This document shows, piece by piece, positions 19,401 through 28,033 of a stretch of 64,000 nucleotides of DNA. The stretch's first letter is position 1. Each line of letters starts with the position of its first letter. The notes below the pieces were generated by a model. The model made no database searches, was not told the origin of the DNA, and saw only the letters and a list, made by a program, of their open reading frames with translations. The DNA lies in contig JAQUCP010000007.1 in the NCBI GenBank assembly GCA_028686135.1, forward strand, positions 56,316 through 120,315. Direction: 5' to 3'. Origin of the DNA: UBA12481 sp012523435 (GTDB taxonomy: Bacteria > Bacteroidota > Bacteroidia > Bacteroidales > UBA12481). Both the position numbers and the translations under genes were made by a program.

Positions 19401-19682
19401 CATCCGCCCGAGCAATCCCAGCCATCGTAAACCAGGCAGCACAACCAACACTACCAGAAGCCAGCCTGATAAAGCAACAAACAGCCAAAATAGTACCCCT
19501 CCCATTACCGGTCCGGCATGCAACACGTTGCTTAGCACCAGGGCTATTCCGATATAAACTAAACTGACTATCAAGGTTATAACAAAACCTTGCAGCATCC
19601 TGACCAGGTAGAATCGTTTCAGGAAGTCATTCAGTCGGCGTTCAACCGTCAACTCGCTGGATTTTGCCGGGTTTTTCATCAT
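16446..19682 (-). CDS. DUF4175 family large membrane-anchored coiled-coil protein
   Basis: About 1078 residues. Two N-terminal membrane segments (VIGTLIVSLVYIGIALVLS-like, about 35-55, and LFWLFVALSGWLLVVLVVL, about 67-86) and a third near 165-183 (WLIALILIVIGSYAIF) anchor it. An Ig-like/beta region is followed by long Glu/Lys-rich coiled coils (about 470-760) and Gln/Met-rich helices to the C-terminus. This matches DUF4175 proteins of Bacteroidetes; the function is unknown. A GTG at 19694 is possible, but ATG 19682 overlaps the upstream stop as ATGA and is chosen. A parS-like site lies inside the coding sequence at 17158-17173. Confidence 0.85.
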   Translation of the reverse strand: MMKNPAKSSELTVERRLNDFLKRFYLVRMLQGFVITLIVSLVYIGIALVLSNVLHAGPVMGGVLFWLFVALSGWLLVVLVVLPGLRWLGLLGRMDYKEASRIITGTHGDIRDRIINVYELKKELPEQYSDLYLEAIRQKTDEIRWFDFNKALPIRDLVKNIPWLIALILIVIGSYAIFPRFVKSGIDAVVRYNQNEPAKVVYGYRILNDSLKVVVGDDITIEVEPSFDPGRERIAIQIAGNYDALVKEDGHYRHTIREVNRNLDFRFVFNNQESQVYRVEVLLRPEMVNQTVIVAPPTYTGLPHETIEGQSSIEIIRGSVVTWQLLMNHTNRVTIVNGDNQQELLVEDRKAVYSEKVSSDREITIICKNDNGLTTSYPFYITTTRDDYPYIRVTENVYDEDDRQRYVEGFIQDDFGFSKLERVIDRNGQEEITELEVSKDLLSQTFYHSLNIQDTGSFTYFFRIWDNDYEFGPKSTESERLIVKMKTWEEIKQESRDLAEDVSKGLEDGMSEVDELLEKLNMFRLEQLTGELKPWEIAEKMKEINQLRENVESMIQMVEENVEDYKKNEERLQDSEELLERAEEIRELMDNLIDDELKDLLEQLKKLAEEMKGSEFRQLQEQVEMNMEKLKEQMDMSLELLKKYDIESRLMQQINELEKLADQTEKVDEEDKEEAEQIDKKVEEWNREYEKNLEENAGLKDPIKTESMEAEREEMKELAEEMKETEGGEFKKARKKASDRMRDVASKMRKMLKMSSSDSQMVDLEHLRQIRNALIDFSFHQEDLNRQIARINVNSPIFHEVIGKQKTLESKFGIIRDSLKAMGYRQPLIAKIIGDEVFHVETSMTNLVHNYADNKISQVRIEQNQIMNHVNSIALKLDEMVNQMAAQQGSSAGNQGFTDSKPKKSGEEEVGEMRQQQQSLKEQLKGMIEQMGQKGKDGKQREEMAKMLQQREMMRRAMESLTQGGSLGKEAKEKLQHAIEMMKQIEKDLIYDQVNPNTIKRDELITTRLLEAERSERERENDNKRESNEFKGEFEPVIKPLEENEKQERIIEELMRYREIRLKRFYQEKYEEYIKGRK
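17158..17173. promoter_or_regulatory. parS: Second parS-like palindrome (imperfect)
   Basis: GTTTCCACGTGGAACA matches the 16-base ParB site at 14105-14120 in 14 of 16 positions; the two mismatches are the outermost left bases. It is inside the DUF4175 coding sequence, which is usual for parS sites, and 3.05 kb from the perfect copy. A site this similar is unlikely by chance in 64 kb. Confidence 0.65.
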
Positions 19683-20878
19683 CTCGACAGCCACTTCTCC
19701 GGATCAAGGGTTACCGGCATCGGTTTGGCATATTTCCAGATCTCAAAATGTATTTCCGAGTTGGTTCCGCTTGCCGGCTTATAGGATTTCCCAATCACCT
19801 GTTTCACCTTCACCTCATCACCCTCTTTGACGCTAATTTCTGTGAGATTCTGATAAACCGAAAAGAATTCTCCATGTTGAATCACAACGGCCCGGTTGCC
19901 GCTGGGAAGGGTCAGAATGGCTCCAACCGTCCCATTGAAAATCGCTCTAACCGGCGCAGCAGGCTCAGTTAAAATCTCTATACCTTTATTATCAATCTTC
20001 GCATTTCGGAGTACCGGGTGATCCTGAACTCCGTAGCCCATGGTGACAACACCACGCTCTACCGGCCAGGGCAGACCTCCTTGGTTCTGACTAAAATCGT
20101 TCGACAGGATTTTCATTTCCGGGGTCATCCGCATCCCCGAACTGGCAAATTCTGTTCCGCTGGCAGCAGCAATAATTCGTGCAATCTCTGATTCTAATCG
20201 CTTGTATGCCAATCGTTTATCATTGATCTCCTTCTTCAATTGACGCTCCCGACTTTGTAAGCTTTTTACCAATTTATCTTTTTGTTTTCGCTCAGAATAC
20301 ATTTTGCTTACCTCTCGGTTTTCGGCACTCAGCAGTGAGCTTTTCTGGTTCTTATCTGTCTCTAACTTTTCCAGGAGTACTTTCAACTCTTCGGTTCGCT
20401 GTACAATCAGTTCACCTTGCTGTCTTCGATATTTTCCGTACTCCTCGAGATGTTTCATTCGCTTAAAAGCCTGGTTAAAATCCTCAGCGGCAAAGATAAA
20501 CTGGGCGCGATGGTAAGCATTACGGTTGAGGTAGGTCCGATAGATGATCTTCGAGTACTCCTCTTTCAGCCTGGTGATCTCTTTCTCCAGTTCGGTCCGG
20601 GTGGTTTCATTTTTCCGGATCTGATTATTCAATTGCCTGATCTCATTATTGATACCCCGAATGATTCGTTCGCGTTGAGTGACATTCCGGTTGATCAGTT
20701 TAAGGTTTTGCAGCTGGCTTTCCCGATTACTCAGGGTTTGTTGCAGCATCTCTTCTGCAATCGCAATTTCTTTCAGGCTCTTTTCTCGCTCCGATTTCAG
20801 CTGTTCAATATCCTGTGCCCTGATCCCACTGATGATCAGAATCATACAACAAAATATACCGATAATCCTTTTCACCAT
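19679..20878 (-). CDS. EnvC-like murein hydrolase activator (degenerate M23/LytM protein)
   Basis: A 399-residue periplasmic protein with a signal peptide (GIFCCMILIISGIRAQ), a long coiled coil (about 22-235) and a C-terminal LytM fold. The zinc ligands of active M23 peptidases are changed: the first HxxxD position reads KIDNKGIEI and the tyrosine-loop HL motif reads VYQNL. It should therefore activate a cell-wall amidase rather than cut peptidoglycan, as E. coli EnvC does. Its start overlaps the DUF4292 gene by 7 bases, and its stop overlaps the DUF4175 start. Confidence 0.88.
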   Translation of the reverse strand: MVKRIIGIFCCMILIISGIRAQDIEQLKSEREKSLKEIAIAEEMLQQTLSNRESQLQNLKLINRNVTQRERIIRGINNEIRQLNNQIRKNETTRTELEKEITRLKEEYSKIIYRTYLNRNAYHRAQFIFAAEDFNQAFKRMKHLEEYGKYRRQQGELIVQRTEELKVLLEKLETDKNQKSSLLSAENREVSKMYSERKQKDKLVKSLQSRERQLKKEINDKRLAYKRLESEIARIIAAASGTEFASSGMRMTPEMKILSNDFSQNQGGLPWPVERGVVTMGYGVQDHPVLRNAKIDNKGIEILTEPAAPVRAIFNGTVGAILTLPSGNRAVVIQHGEFFSVYQNLTEISVKEGDEVKVKQVIGKSYKPASGTNSEIHFEIWKYAKPMPVTLDPEKWLSR

Positions 20879-21660
20879 TTCTTATAACTAATGTCCAGAT
20901 CTGGTATGACTTCATAGCTCTTGATATCCATGTCTAGTCCGATATCATTGGATTTTTCAGCCCCTTTAATGCTTATTCTCTTGATAAAACCATTCTCATC
21001 GTACTGATAAAACACCCGTCCGATGATATCATTATCCTGATTGATCATATCCACTGATTCGATTCGATAGCCGGGTGTTTGAGTAAGGAATCGGAATCCA
21101 ACCCCTGACTTATCATCACCTGATCCACTCTCCGGCAGGGCAAAGATCCAGTTACCATCCTTATCGGGCCGATAACGCAGCTCATCCAGTAAACGGTCGG
21201 GATTGTCTGTATTCCAGCTGAACAGTCGTCGCAGGAGTATTCCCTGGAAAGCAATGAAGTTGAGTGGGTAACCTGAGTACTCTTCCAGCAGCTTCCAGTT
21301 TCCTTTTTCTTTGATTCTCAACAATCTTGAATTGATCCAGACGCTATCTGGTTCTGCCAATACGCGCGCGATTTCAATGCCGATGCCTGAACGTAAGGAG
21401 ACCCAAACCGCCTGATCTTTTTCAATGCGGATGGTACCTTGAAAGTTGATGCTCTGCTCTCCCGTTCTAGCTTTGCCTGAACATTTTATTTCAATCGGAC
21501 TGTCAGCAATCTGTTGCTCCAGGACTCTCCTGATCATCTCCGTTTCCATCTTCACCGTTTTTCTTGTTTCTGTCACTTTCCGGCCTGTTTTACATCCGGA
21601 CATCAGGATTAAAAGTACAAAGAGTGTCAGGAATCCAATCTGTTTAACGTTGATTCTCAT
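20872..21660 (-). CDS. DUF4292 domain-containing lipoprotein
   Basis: A 262-residue predicted lipoprotein: TLFVLLILMSGCKTG gives a lipobox with Cys as the first mature residue. The rest resembles the LolA/LolB-like DUF4292 family of Bacteroidetes (GTIRIEKDQAVWVSLRS, EIARVLAEPDSVWI, followed by beta-strands). A role in outer-membrane lipoprotein handling is suggested by the fold, not shown. A GTG at 21663 is possible, but ATG 21660 shares one base with the TPR stop (TGATG) and gives a shorter n-region. It is tightly packed between the TPR and EnvC-like genes. Confidence 0.85.
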   Translation of the reverse strand: MRINVKQIGFLTLFVLLILMSGCKTGRKVTETRKTVKMETEMIRRVLEQQIADSPIEIKCSGKARTGEQSINFQGTIRIEKDQAVWVSLRSGIGIEIARVLAEPDSVWINSRLLRIKEKGNWKLLEEYSGYPLNFIAFQGILLRRLFSWNTDNPDRLLDELRYRPDKDGNWIFALPESGSGDDKSGVGFRFLTQTPGYRIESVDMINQDNDIIGRVFYQYDENGFIKRISIKGAEKSNDIGLDMDIKSYEVIPDLDISYKKW

Positions 21661-23369
21661 CACTTCAATCCGTTAATTATCTTATCATCAATACCATCCG
21701 AAACATCCTCTTGTTTGCTCGCCCGCTTCCACATCTCCACGGCTTTATCCTCGTGGCCATTTTTAAACAGAATATCGCCATAGTGTTCCAGTACCTCTCC
21801 TGAGTGGTCGATAGTTAGGCTCATCACCTTTTCCATCACCTCCAGGGCTTTTGAATATTCACCTCTTTTAAACAGGACCCAAGCATAGGTATCGAGGTAG
21901 GTTGGGTTATCTTTTTCATGTTCAATACAGCGTTTGATCATGTCCAGTGCTTTATCGAGCTGTTCTCCATCCAGGGAGAGATAGTAGCTATAATTATTCA
22001 GCACGATGGTGTTATCCGGGTCCAGGGCGAGCAATTGGTCAAAATTCCGATATGCTTCCTCTTTGTCACCGGTTCGATAGGCAGCTTCTGATAGCGACAG
22101 GTAAAACTGTTGAGTGATCTCTGGAGCCTGTCCGGGAATAGCCATCCCCTTTTTCAATGCCTTCTTAGCGGTCTCATAGTCCTTTAATCCGATCGCGCCA
22201 ATACCTTTGAAAAGGTGGAAAAGGCTCTGCATGGGAAAGAAGATCAGGGCCGAATCGGCCACGGCAGCAATTTCTTCTATTTTCTCCCGCTCGTTCAGAA
22301 TGAAGAGCAGATTTTGCCAGGCCAGATAGTTGCCCGGGTCGCTCCTGGTGATCCGCCGGTAAATAGGTTCAGCTTCGTCGAGTTTCTCGATGGTGTACAG
22401 ATAGTTAGCGTACATCGCATCCACCTCAGGGTTACCCTGATCGGTTTCGTACACCACCTTGATCATTTCAATCACGGCCGGATCAGGCTCTTCTTCCTGA
22501 CCAGCTTTGAGAAATTCGGTGATTATTGCAATCTTGATAGCTGGGTTCACTTCGGTGGAGCGAAAACCTTTAAGAAAGGACGCTCTTGCTTCCTCTTTAT
22601 TCCCCTGTTTTAATAGAAAATTTCCATAAGAAAAATTGACCGCAGGATTATCAGGATTCTCCTTCACCAGCCACTGATAGTGTTTCAACGCTTGGTCTTT
22701 TTTTCCGGCTGCAACGTATGATTCGGCCAGATGCCCTCTTACTTTAACATCGGAAGGGTATTTTTTGAGCCATTTTTCCAACACAGCCGCTCCCTTGTCC
22801 CTTTTCCCCAGAGCTAATTGTATCTCAAACTCTTTCAGCGCTTTCCATCGGTCGAGGGACGGATGTCTGCTTGTCCGCGAGAGCTTCTTCAATGCCTCTT
22901 TTTGCATTCCCGCCTGCTGCAATACCTCAATCTCACCGGTTACAAATTCAAGCTTATCGGGATAGCTTTTCTGCAATTCGGCAAAGACTTCGGCACAGGG
23001 TTCAAACTTACCTTGTGCCATCAGAGCTTCACATAACAGGATGCCATACCACTCGTTCCGGTTATCTCGCTTCCAGGCATTTCGTGCATAACCCTCTGCG
23101 GTAGCATATTCCTTTTCTTGAAGAAATTGTAAGCCCAGCTCATAGAATGGGGCAGGGGATTCCGGTTTCAACTCGATACATTGCTGAAATAGAGCCATCG
23201 CCTGGTTGGCCTGACCCCTATTTTTCAGTCGCAAGCCCTCGGCAAAAAGAAATTTGTAACTCTCCTCCTTTGATGCGGTACTGTCCTTGGTCAGATTCAC
23301 CTGGGCTGATAGCGGCAGGATAAGGAACCCGCTCAACAGAATCAGCACAATTTTTTTTCCTGATATCAT
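21660..23369 (-). CDS. Tetratricopeptide repeat protein, exported
   Basis: A 569-residue protein with a signal peptide (IVLILLSGFLILPLSAQ) and TPR units along nearly its whole length, for example AMALFQQCIELKPESPAPFY, ALKHYQWLVKENPDNPAVNF, AYRNFDQLLALDPDNTIVLN and ALDMIKRCIEHEKDNPTYLD. It is a periplasmic scaffold of unknown partner. Its place between dut and the DUF4292 lipoprotein gene is a conserved Bacteroidetes order, suggesting a shared envelope-biogenesis role with the DUF4292 and EnvC-like products. It starts 26 bases after the dut stop. Confidence 0.9.
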   Translation of the reverse strand: MISGKKIVLILLSGFLILPLSAQVNLTKDSTASKEESYKFLFAEGLRLKNRGQANQAMALFQQCIELKPESPAPFYELGLQFLQEKEYATAEGYARNAWKRDNRNEWYGILLCEALMAQGKFEPCAEVFAELQKSYPDKLEFVTGEIEVLQQAGMQKEALKKLSRTSRHPSLDRWKALKEFEIQLALGKRDKGAAVLEKWLKKYPSDVKVRGHLAESYVAAGKKDQALKHYQWLVKENPDNPAVNFSYGNFLLKQGNKEEARASFLKGFRSTEVNPAIKIAIITEFLKAGQEEEPDPAVIEMIKVVYETDQGNPEVDAMYANYLYTIEKLDEAEPIYRRITRSDPGNYLAWQNLLFILNEREKIEEIAAVADSALIFFPMQSLFHLFKGIGAIGLKDYETAKKALKKGMAIPGQAPEITQQFYLSLSEAAYRTGDKEEAYRNFDQLLALDPDNTIVLNNYSYYLSLDGEQLDKALDMIKRCIEHEKDNPTYLDTYAWVLFKRGEYSKALEVMEKVMSLTIDHSGEVLEHYGDILFKNGHEDKAVEMWKRASKQEDVSDGIDDKIINGLK

Positions 23370-23394
23370 TAACGTTAATCCCTTCTATTTCAAT

Positions 23395-23829
23395 TTATTT
23401 CACTCCCGTGTGACCGAATCCGCCGGCACCCCGGGTGGTCTCTTCGAGTGAATCGACCTGTTTCCATTCCACGGTTGCATGCTGGTTGATCACCATCTGG
23501 CAGATCCGCTCACCATCTTCAATCACCACTTCTTCGGCCGAAAGGTTGATTAAGATGATACCAATCTCTCCGCGGTAATCGGCATCGATGGTTCCGGGTG
23601 TGTTAAGAACACTGATTCCGCGCTTCAGAGCTAAACCACTGCGAGGTCTGATCTGAGCTTCATAACCCTCCGGCAATTCGATAAAGAGTCCGGTTGGTAC
23701 GAGCGCCCTCTCTAACGATTTAAGTATAAGTGGCTTATCCAAATTGGCCCGTAGATCCATTCCGGCCGATAATTCTGTGCTGTAAGAGGGTAACTCGTGT
23801 TTGGAGCGGTTGACAATGTTTACTTTCAT
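23395..23829 (-). CDS. dut: Deoxyuridine 5'-triphosphate nucleotidohydrolase
   Basis: Hydrolyses dUTP to dUMP and pyrophosphate, limiting uracil in DNA and supplying thymidylate synthesis. The 144-residue trimeric dUTPase has motifs 1-5: SAGMDLRANL (about 22-31), PRSGLALKRGI (about 62-72), the uridine-specific loop GTIDADYRGEIGIILIN (about 79-95), ERICQMVI (about 107-114) and the P-loop-like C-terminal arm RGAGGFGHTG (about 132-141). The conserved catalytic Asp is in motif 3. A purine-rich 10-bp repeat lies upstream. Confidence 0.97.
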   Translation of the reverse strand: MKVNIVNRSKHELPSYSTELSAGMDLRANLDKPLILKSLERALVPTGLFIELPEGYEAQIRPRSGLALKRGISVLNTPGTIDADYRGEIGIILINLSAEEVVIEDGERICQMVINQHATVEWKQVDSLEETTRGAGGFGHTGVK

Positions 23830-23850
23830 GTTGTAATGCTATTCCAGTAA

Positions 23851-23890
23851 GACGATAAAGAAGCGTAAAGAAGAATAAAGAAGAATAAAG
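23851..23890. repeat. Four 10-bp purine-rich tandem units upstream of dut
   Basis: Units GACGATAAAG, AAGCGTAAAG, AAGAATAAAG and AAGAATAAAG stand head to tail (23851-23890), followed by AACATTAT. The last two are identical. The 10-base period equals about one helical turn. The array is in the 92-base gap between the flippase and dut; the function is unknown, and a simple slippage origin is likely. Confidence 0.7.
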
Positions 23891-23921
23891 AACATTATAG
23901 AACGGTTTTTCAATGATATAA

Positions 23922-25409
23922 TTACCTCCTGAACCGTTCTCGCACTCCTTTTAACAGCGGAGTCAACATAGCCCGCTCGGAGTATCCTACCAGGAGAATA
24001 AACACCAAAAGGAGGCCAGTGTTCATGATTAGCCGAACCCACAGGTTATCCATCCGGAAGAAGAACGAAATCAAGTAAAGAATCACCGCGAAAACCATCC
24101 AGAGTCCTATTCTTTTAGTTTCATAAGGGATCGGGTACACCTTGCGTCCCCACAACCAGGAAATGAGCATCATTACCGAATAACAGGCTAGGGTGGCCCA
24201 AGCCGAACCCATATAACCAATCCTGGGTACCAATGTCCAGTTAAGCACGATAGTCACCAGCGCACCTATCGTGGCCATGATGGCAGCATATCGGGTAAGA
24301 TCCCGTACTTTATACCAGACCGACAGATTATAGTAAATTCCGAGAAACAAATTGGCCATCAGCACGATAGGAACTACATTCAATCCCTCCCAAAACTCAG
24401 TTTTTCGTAATAATATCACTTTAAAAAAGTCGATATAGAGTGTCGTTAACAGAAAAACCAGCAATCCGGTGATCACGAAATACTTCATCACCCGAGCATA
24501 GGTTTCCGGCGCCTTCCGGTCGCCCGAAACAGCAAAAAGGAATGGCTCAAAAGCGTATCGGAACATCTGGATGAACAACGTCATCATCACCGCTATCCGG
24601 TAGTTAGCCGAATAGATCCCCACCTGACCCTGATCACCGGTGATCATCTTGACAAACACTTTATCTCCCGCATCGTTGATGGCCCCGGCTAAACCAACAA
24701 TCACCAATGGGGCAGAGTAGGCGAGCAATTTCTTCATCAGGGCCGGGTCGAATACCAACCGCAAGCTTCTCATTTCCGGCAGCAACAGCACGAGCATCAG
24801 AGCGCTGGTGATCAGATTCGCAAGAAAAACATACCCCACACCCAATTCCCGGTTGTAAAGCCACCCGGGAATCACCATGCCGCGATTTTCCATCCAGGGG
24901 AAAAGCAATAAAAACATCAGCACTAAACCAATGTTTATCAACACATTACCCAGCTTTAAAAGGGCAAATCTCAGGGCTTTTGACTCCTGCCTGAGTTGTG
25001 CAAAAGGGATCATGGCGATGGAATCAATGGCCACAATCCAGGCCATCCAGATGATGTAATTGCGGTTATCCTCGTAATGAATAAATCCAGATATGGGGTT
25101 AATGAACAGATAGACCATGATCATCCAGACAATAGCCATCATCCCAACAAATCCAATCGTGTGACTGAACACCTTTTTTCGGTCTTCTCCCATGCCAGCG
25201 AAGCGAAAATAGCCCGACTCCATTCCAAACTCAATGACCACCAGCACAATGACCAGCCAGGCATATAGCTCACTCAGAATTCCGTAGGGATCTTTACCAA
25301 ACAGACTGGTATAGAGGGTGGTAAGAACTAAATAGTTTAGCACCCGTGGAAGGATACTACCCAACCCGTAAATGACCGTTTGCCCAGCAAGTTTTTTAAT
25401 CTCGTTCAA
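23922..25409 (-). CDS. Polysaccharide flippase-type membrane protein (MATE/MurJ-like superfamily)
   Basis: A 495-residue protein with about 14 transmembrane segments. The opening KKLAGQTVIYGLGSILPRVLNYLV is typical of Wzx-like O-antigen/oligosaccharide flippases, which move lipid-linked sugars across the inner membrane. No sugar-polymer genes are adjacent; instead it sits ahead of dut and the TPR cluster, a conserved single-gene location in Bacteroidetes. The substrate is not predictable. It is divergent from the + strand gene at 25539. Confidence 0.85.
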   Translation of the reverse strand: MNEIKKLAGQTVIYGLGSILPRVLNYLVLTTLYTSLFGKDPYGILSELYAWLVIVLVVIEFGMESGYFRFAGMGEDRKKVFSHTIGFVGMMAIVWMIMVYLFINPISGFIHYEDNRNYIIWMAWIVAIDSIAMIPFAQLRQESKALRFALLKLGNVLINIGLVLMFLLLFPWMENRGMVIPGWLYNRELGVGYVFLANLITSALMLVLLLPEMRSLRLVFDPALMKKLLAYSAPLVIVGLAGAINDAGDKVFVKMITGDQGQVGIYSANYRIAVMMTLFIQMFRYAFEPFLFAVSGDRKAPETYARVMKYFVITGLLVFLLTTLYIDFFKVILLRKTEFWEGLNVVPIVLMANLFLGIYYNLSVWYKVRDLTRYAAIMATIGALVTIVLNWTLVPRIGYMGSAWATLACYSVMMLISWLWGRKVYPIPYETKRIGLWMVFAVILYLISFFFRMDNLWVRLIMNTGLLLVFILLVGYSERAMLTPLLKGVRERFRR

Positions 25410-25538
25410 TCAGTCAGATATTTACTTTGGGCCAAATTTAGTCACAAATCTACAGACTATCACCGGGTAAATACCCTCCCTATCTATCCTTTACCCTTAC
25501 TGGCCTAGCGTGGTCTCAACTATTGATCTGAGCAAATT

Positions 25539-26846
25539 ATGCGTACCTTTTTGCCCAAATTGGATCTGATGCACCGAAATAGCCTATTTCTCGTCCTATT
25601 CCTTACGCTTTTGCCAGTCTCGCTATCGGGCCAGCAAGCGTTTACGCTGAAAGGGCGTGTCTATAATTCTAAAACCAAGGAACCCATACCTCAGGCGAGT
25701 ATCTATGTTAACGAGACTGTGCTTGGCGGGGCTTCCGGGGATGATGGCCGGTACGAGATCAAGATACCCTATACGCCCGCCATGGTCGTGTTCTCTTCAA
25801 TAGGTTATACCAGACGATACTTTTCTCTCACCAGACCGGTTAAGGATGACTTTGACGTCCCGCTCGATCCCTCCCGGCACGAGATACCAGAGGTGCTGGT
25901 GACCGGTAAGCGTACACCCATCAGTATTTCGGATAAGCAGGATATCTATGTGCTGGATTACGAATTTTATGATAGCCACATCCTGCTCCTGGGAAATCCC
26001 GGCAAGAAAAGCCTCGAAACCCATCTGATCCTGATGGACCGTCTGGGGACCACCATCAATCGAAAGATCATCAACCGCGGGAATAACCTGTATCGCGATC
26101 CTTTTAATAACATCCACCTCCTCTGCGCCGATACGGCTTACCAGGTTTATTATGATGGTGAGGAGTTGCAACTCCTTTTCCCAACCCATAAGGAACGTTT
26201 TTTGAATGCGTTTCCTGAGTTCATTAAGATCCTGAATAACAAGATTATCCTGCGTCAGTACGATTTTGACGATCAGGCGCTGCTCTACTATTTCTATAAT
26301 CCGCCCGACAGCACCATCCAGAAGTTCTGGGCCGAAGCCACTACTGAGGTGTATCGCAAGACAGACGGCTTGATGAGCAGCATCCATATCACTCCATCGG
26401 GCAAGTCAACCAGCCAGTTTAACTTGTTCAATTCCGATGAGCGATTCATTAAAATGGCTTTCTATGCCCCGATTTTTTGTCCCCTGGAGGTGATCAAGGA
26501 TACCATTTACATTTTCAATTTTAACAACGGACTGATAGAAACCTTTAGTTATCGCGGATTCCACGCTGATACCCCAACTTCCTTCGCGTTCCACAAAGAG
26601 CCCGGCTGGCAAAAAAGGCTTTACGTGGATGCTGCCACCGGAAAAGCCTATACTCATTACATGAAAAATGGGGTCTCCGTCATCCGTGAAATTGACCTAA
26701 AAAGTGGATCCCTGAAACCTAACGAGATCAAGATCCCCCGTTTCTCCTATATCAAGAAAATTATGATCCATGATGGATACCTCTTCTTCCTCTACGAAGA
26801 AAAACAGTACCCCAGGTTCATGCGTTTGTTCCGTATGCCGATATAA
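25539..26846 (+). CDS. Exported protein with carboxypeptidase-regulatory-like domain
   Basis: A 435-residue exported protein. After a signal peptide (SLFLVLFLTLLPVSLSGQ) comes a CarboxypepD_reg-like beta-sandwich (about 34-108: FTLKGRVYNSKTKEPIPQAS, then GGASGDDGRYEIKIP), the module found at the N-terminus of TonB-dependent receptors, here without a receptor barrel. The remaining 320 residues are beta-rich and may form a propeller, but no family is recognised. Met11 (25569) is an equally good start and would give a shorter n-region. It is the only + strand gene between 6.8 and 29.9 kb. Confidence 0.75.
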   Translation: MRTFLPKLDLMHRNSLFLVLFLTLLPVSLSGQQAFTLKGRVYNSKTKEPIPQASIYVNETVLGGASGDDGRYEIKIPYTPAMVVFSSIGYTRRYFSLTRPVKDDFDVPLDPSRHEIPEVLVTGKRTPISISDKQDIYVLDYEFYDSHILLLGNPGKKSLETHLILMDRLGTTINRKIINRGNNLYRDPFNNIHLLCADTAYQVYYDGEELQLLFPTHKERFLNAFPEFIKILNNKIILRQYDFDDQALLYYFYNPPDSTIQKFWAEATTEVYRKTDGLMSSIHITPSGKSTSQFNLFNSDERFIKMAFYAPIFCPLEVIKDTIYIFNFNNGLIETFSYRGFHADTPTSFAFHKEPGWQKRLYVDAATGKAYTHYMKNGVSVIREIDLKSGSLKPNEIKIPRFSYIKKIMIHDGYLFFLYEEKQYPRFMRLFRMPI

Positions 26847-26865
26847 CCTCCAACCCCGTTTGGGT

Positions 26866-27993
26866 TCAAACCCTGAAAAGTCGGGTTAAAATTCCATCGG
26901 AACGAAACCATCCTGTTTTATTGAATATCAGCTGGTTATTTTCTATCAATTGCAAGTCGCCCGACCGCATAAAGGGTTCCGCAGCCGCCAAGAGTCGATT
27001 CCACTCTTCCATTCCGAATAGCTCAACCATCTCTTCCTGCTTTAAACCCCACTTTGTTCGTAATCGTGTCATTACCAACTCATTTCTGGCAGTTAATAGA
27101 TCGATCTCCTCTCCTTCTGGTTGCTTATTCTGTTCGATCATCTCGTAATAGCGGAAAAGCGATCGGGGGTTCCAATGACGTTGTTTTCCGTTATACGAGT
27201 GAGCCGATGGGCCAAGGCCAAGATATTGACCACCCTGCCAGTATTTTAGATTATGTTTGCTATACTCTCCCCGCCGTGCAAAATTGGAGATCTCATACAT
27301 CTCAAATCCATGCTCAGCCAAGTGCTTAATCAATGAATAGTATTGATCAACACTTTCATTTTCAGTAACTTCCTTAATTCTTCCTCTCTTCCGATATTGG
27401 TCAAAAGGCGTTCCAGGTTCGATGCTTAGGTGATAGGATGAAATATGCCCGATTGGCAGACTGACGGCTTGTAGTAAGTTACTGTTCCAGCTTTCACTGC
27501 TCATGCCGGGAATACCATAAATCAGGTCGATGCTGATTCGTTCAAACCCGGCCTGATGGGCCTGTAGAACAGTATTTACAGCCTGTGTAGCATTGTGGCG
27601 CCTGTTCATGAGCTGAAGATGACCATCGTCAAACGATTGAATTCCAATGCTGATACGATTGATACCCAAAGCTCGGAAGCTTTCAAGAATTGGTGGGGAC
27701 AGATCATCCGGATTAGCCTCCAGGGTGATTTCATGCTCTGGTTCAACAAGGAAGTATCCCTTGATTGCATCCAGAATAGTTTTGAGTTGATCGGCCTTCA
27801 GGAGGGATGGGGTACCTCCACCGAAATAAATCGTATCTATTTTATTATCAATAAGATAATCTGATCTTAAAACGATTTCTTTTACGATGGATTTGATATA
27901 TCGACTCTTATCAATAGTTCTCGTGATACTATAAAAATCACAATAGCCGCATTTACTAAGGCAAAAAGGAACGTGAATATAGATGCCGTTCAT
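26866..27993 (-). CDS. hemW: Radical SAM heme chaperone HemW
   Basis: A 375-residue radical SAM protein with the HemW cluster motif IHVPFCLSKCGYCDFYS (Cys at 12, 16 and 19), GGGTPSLL (the GGE-like SAM motif) and the HemW C-terminal domain (MTRLRTKWGL ... GDLQLIENNQLIFNKTGW). HemW resembles coproporphyrinogen oxidase HemN but delivers heme to target proteins. The lack of the HemN N-terminal extension and the CxxxCxxC spacing favour HemW. It is convergent with the upstream + strand gene (19-base gap). Confidence 0.93.
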   Translation of the reverse strand: MNGIYIHVPFCLSKCGYCDFYSITRTIDKSRYIKSIVKEIVLRSDYLIDNKIDTIYFGGGTPSLLKADQLKTILDAIKGYFLVEPEHEITLEANPDDLSPPILESFRALGINRISIGIQSFDDGHLQLMNRRHNATQAVNTVLQAHQAGFERISIDLIYGIPGMSSESWNSNLLQAVSLPIGHISSYHLSIEPGTPFDQYRKRGRIKEVTENESVDQYYSLIKHLAEHGFEMYEISNFARRGEYSKHNLKYWQGGQYLGLGPSAHSYNGKQRHWNPRSLFRYYEMIEQNKQPEGEEIDLLTARNELVMTRLRTKWGLKQEEMVELFGMEEWNRLLAAAEPFMRSGDLQLIENNQLIFNKTGWFRSDGILTRLFRV

Positions 27994-28033
27994 GGGCTCT
28001 TTTTTGGTCGGATTAAGAACTGATTATGACTGA

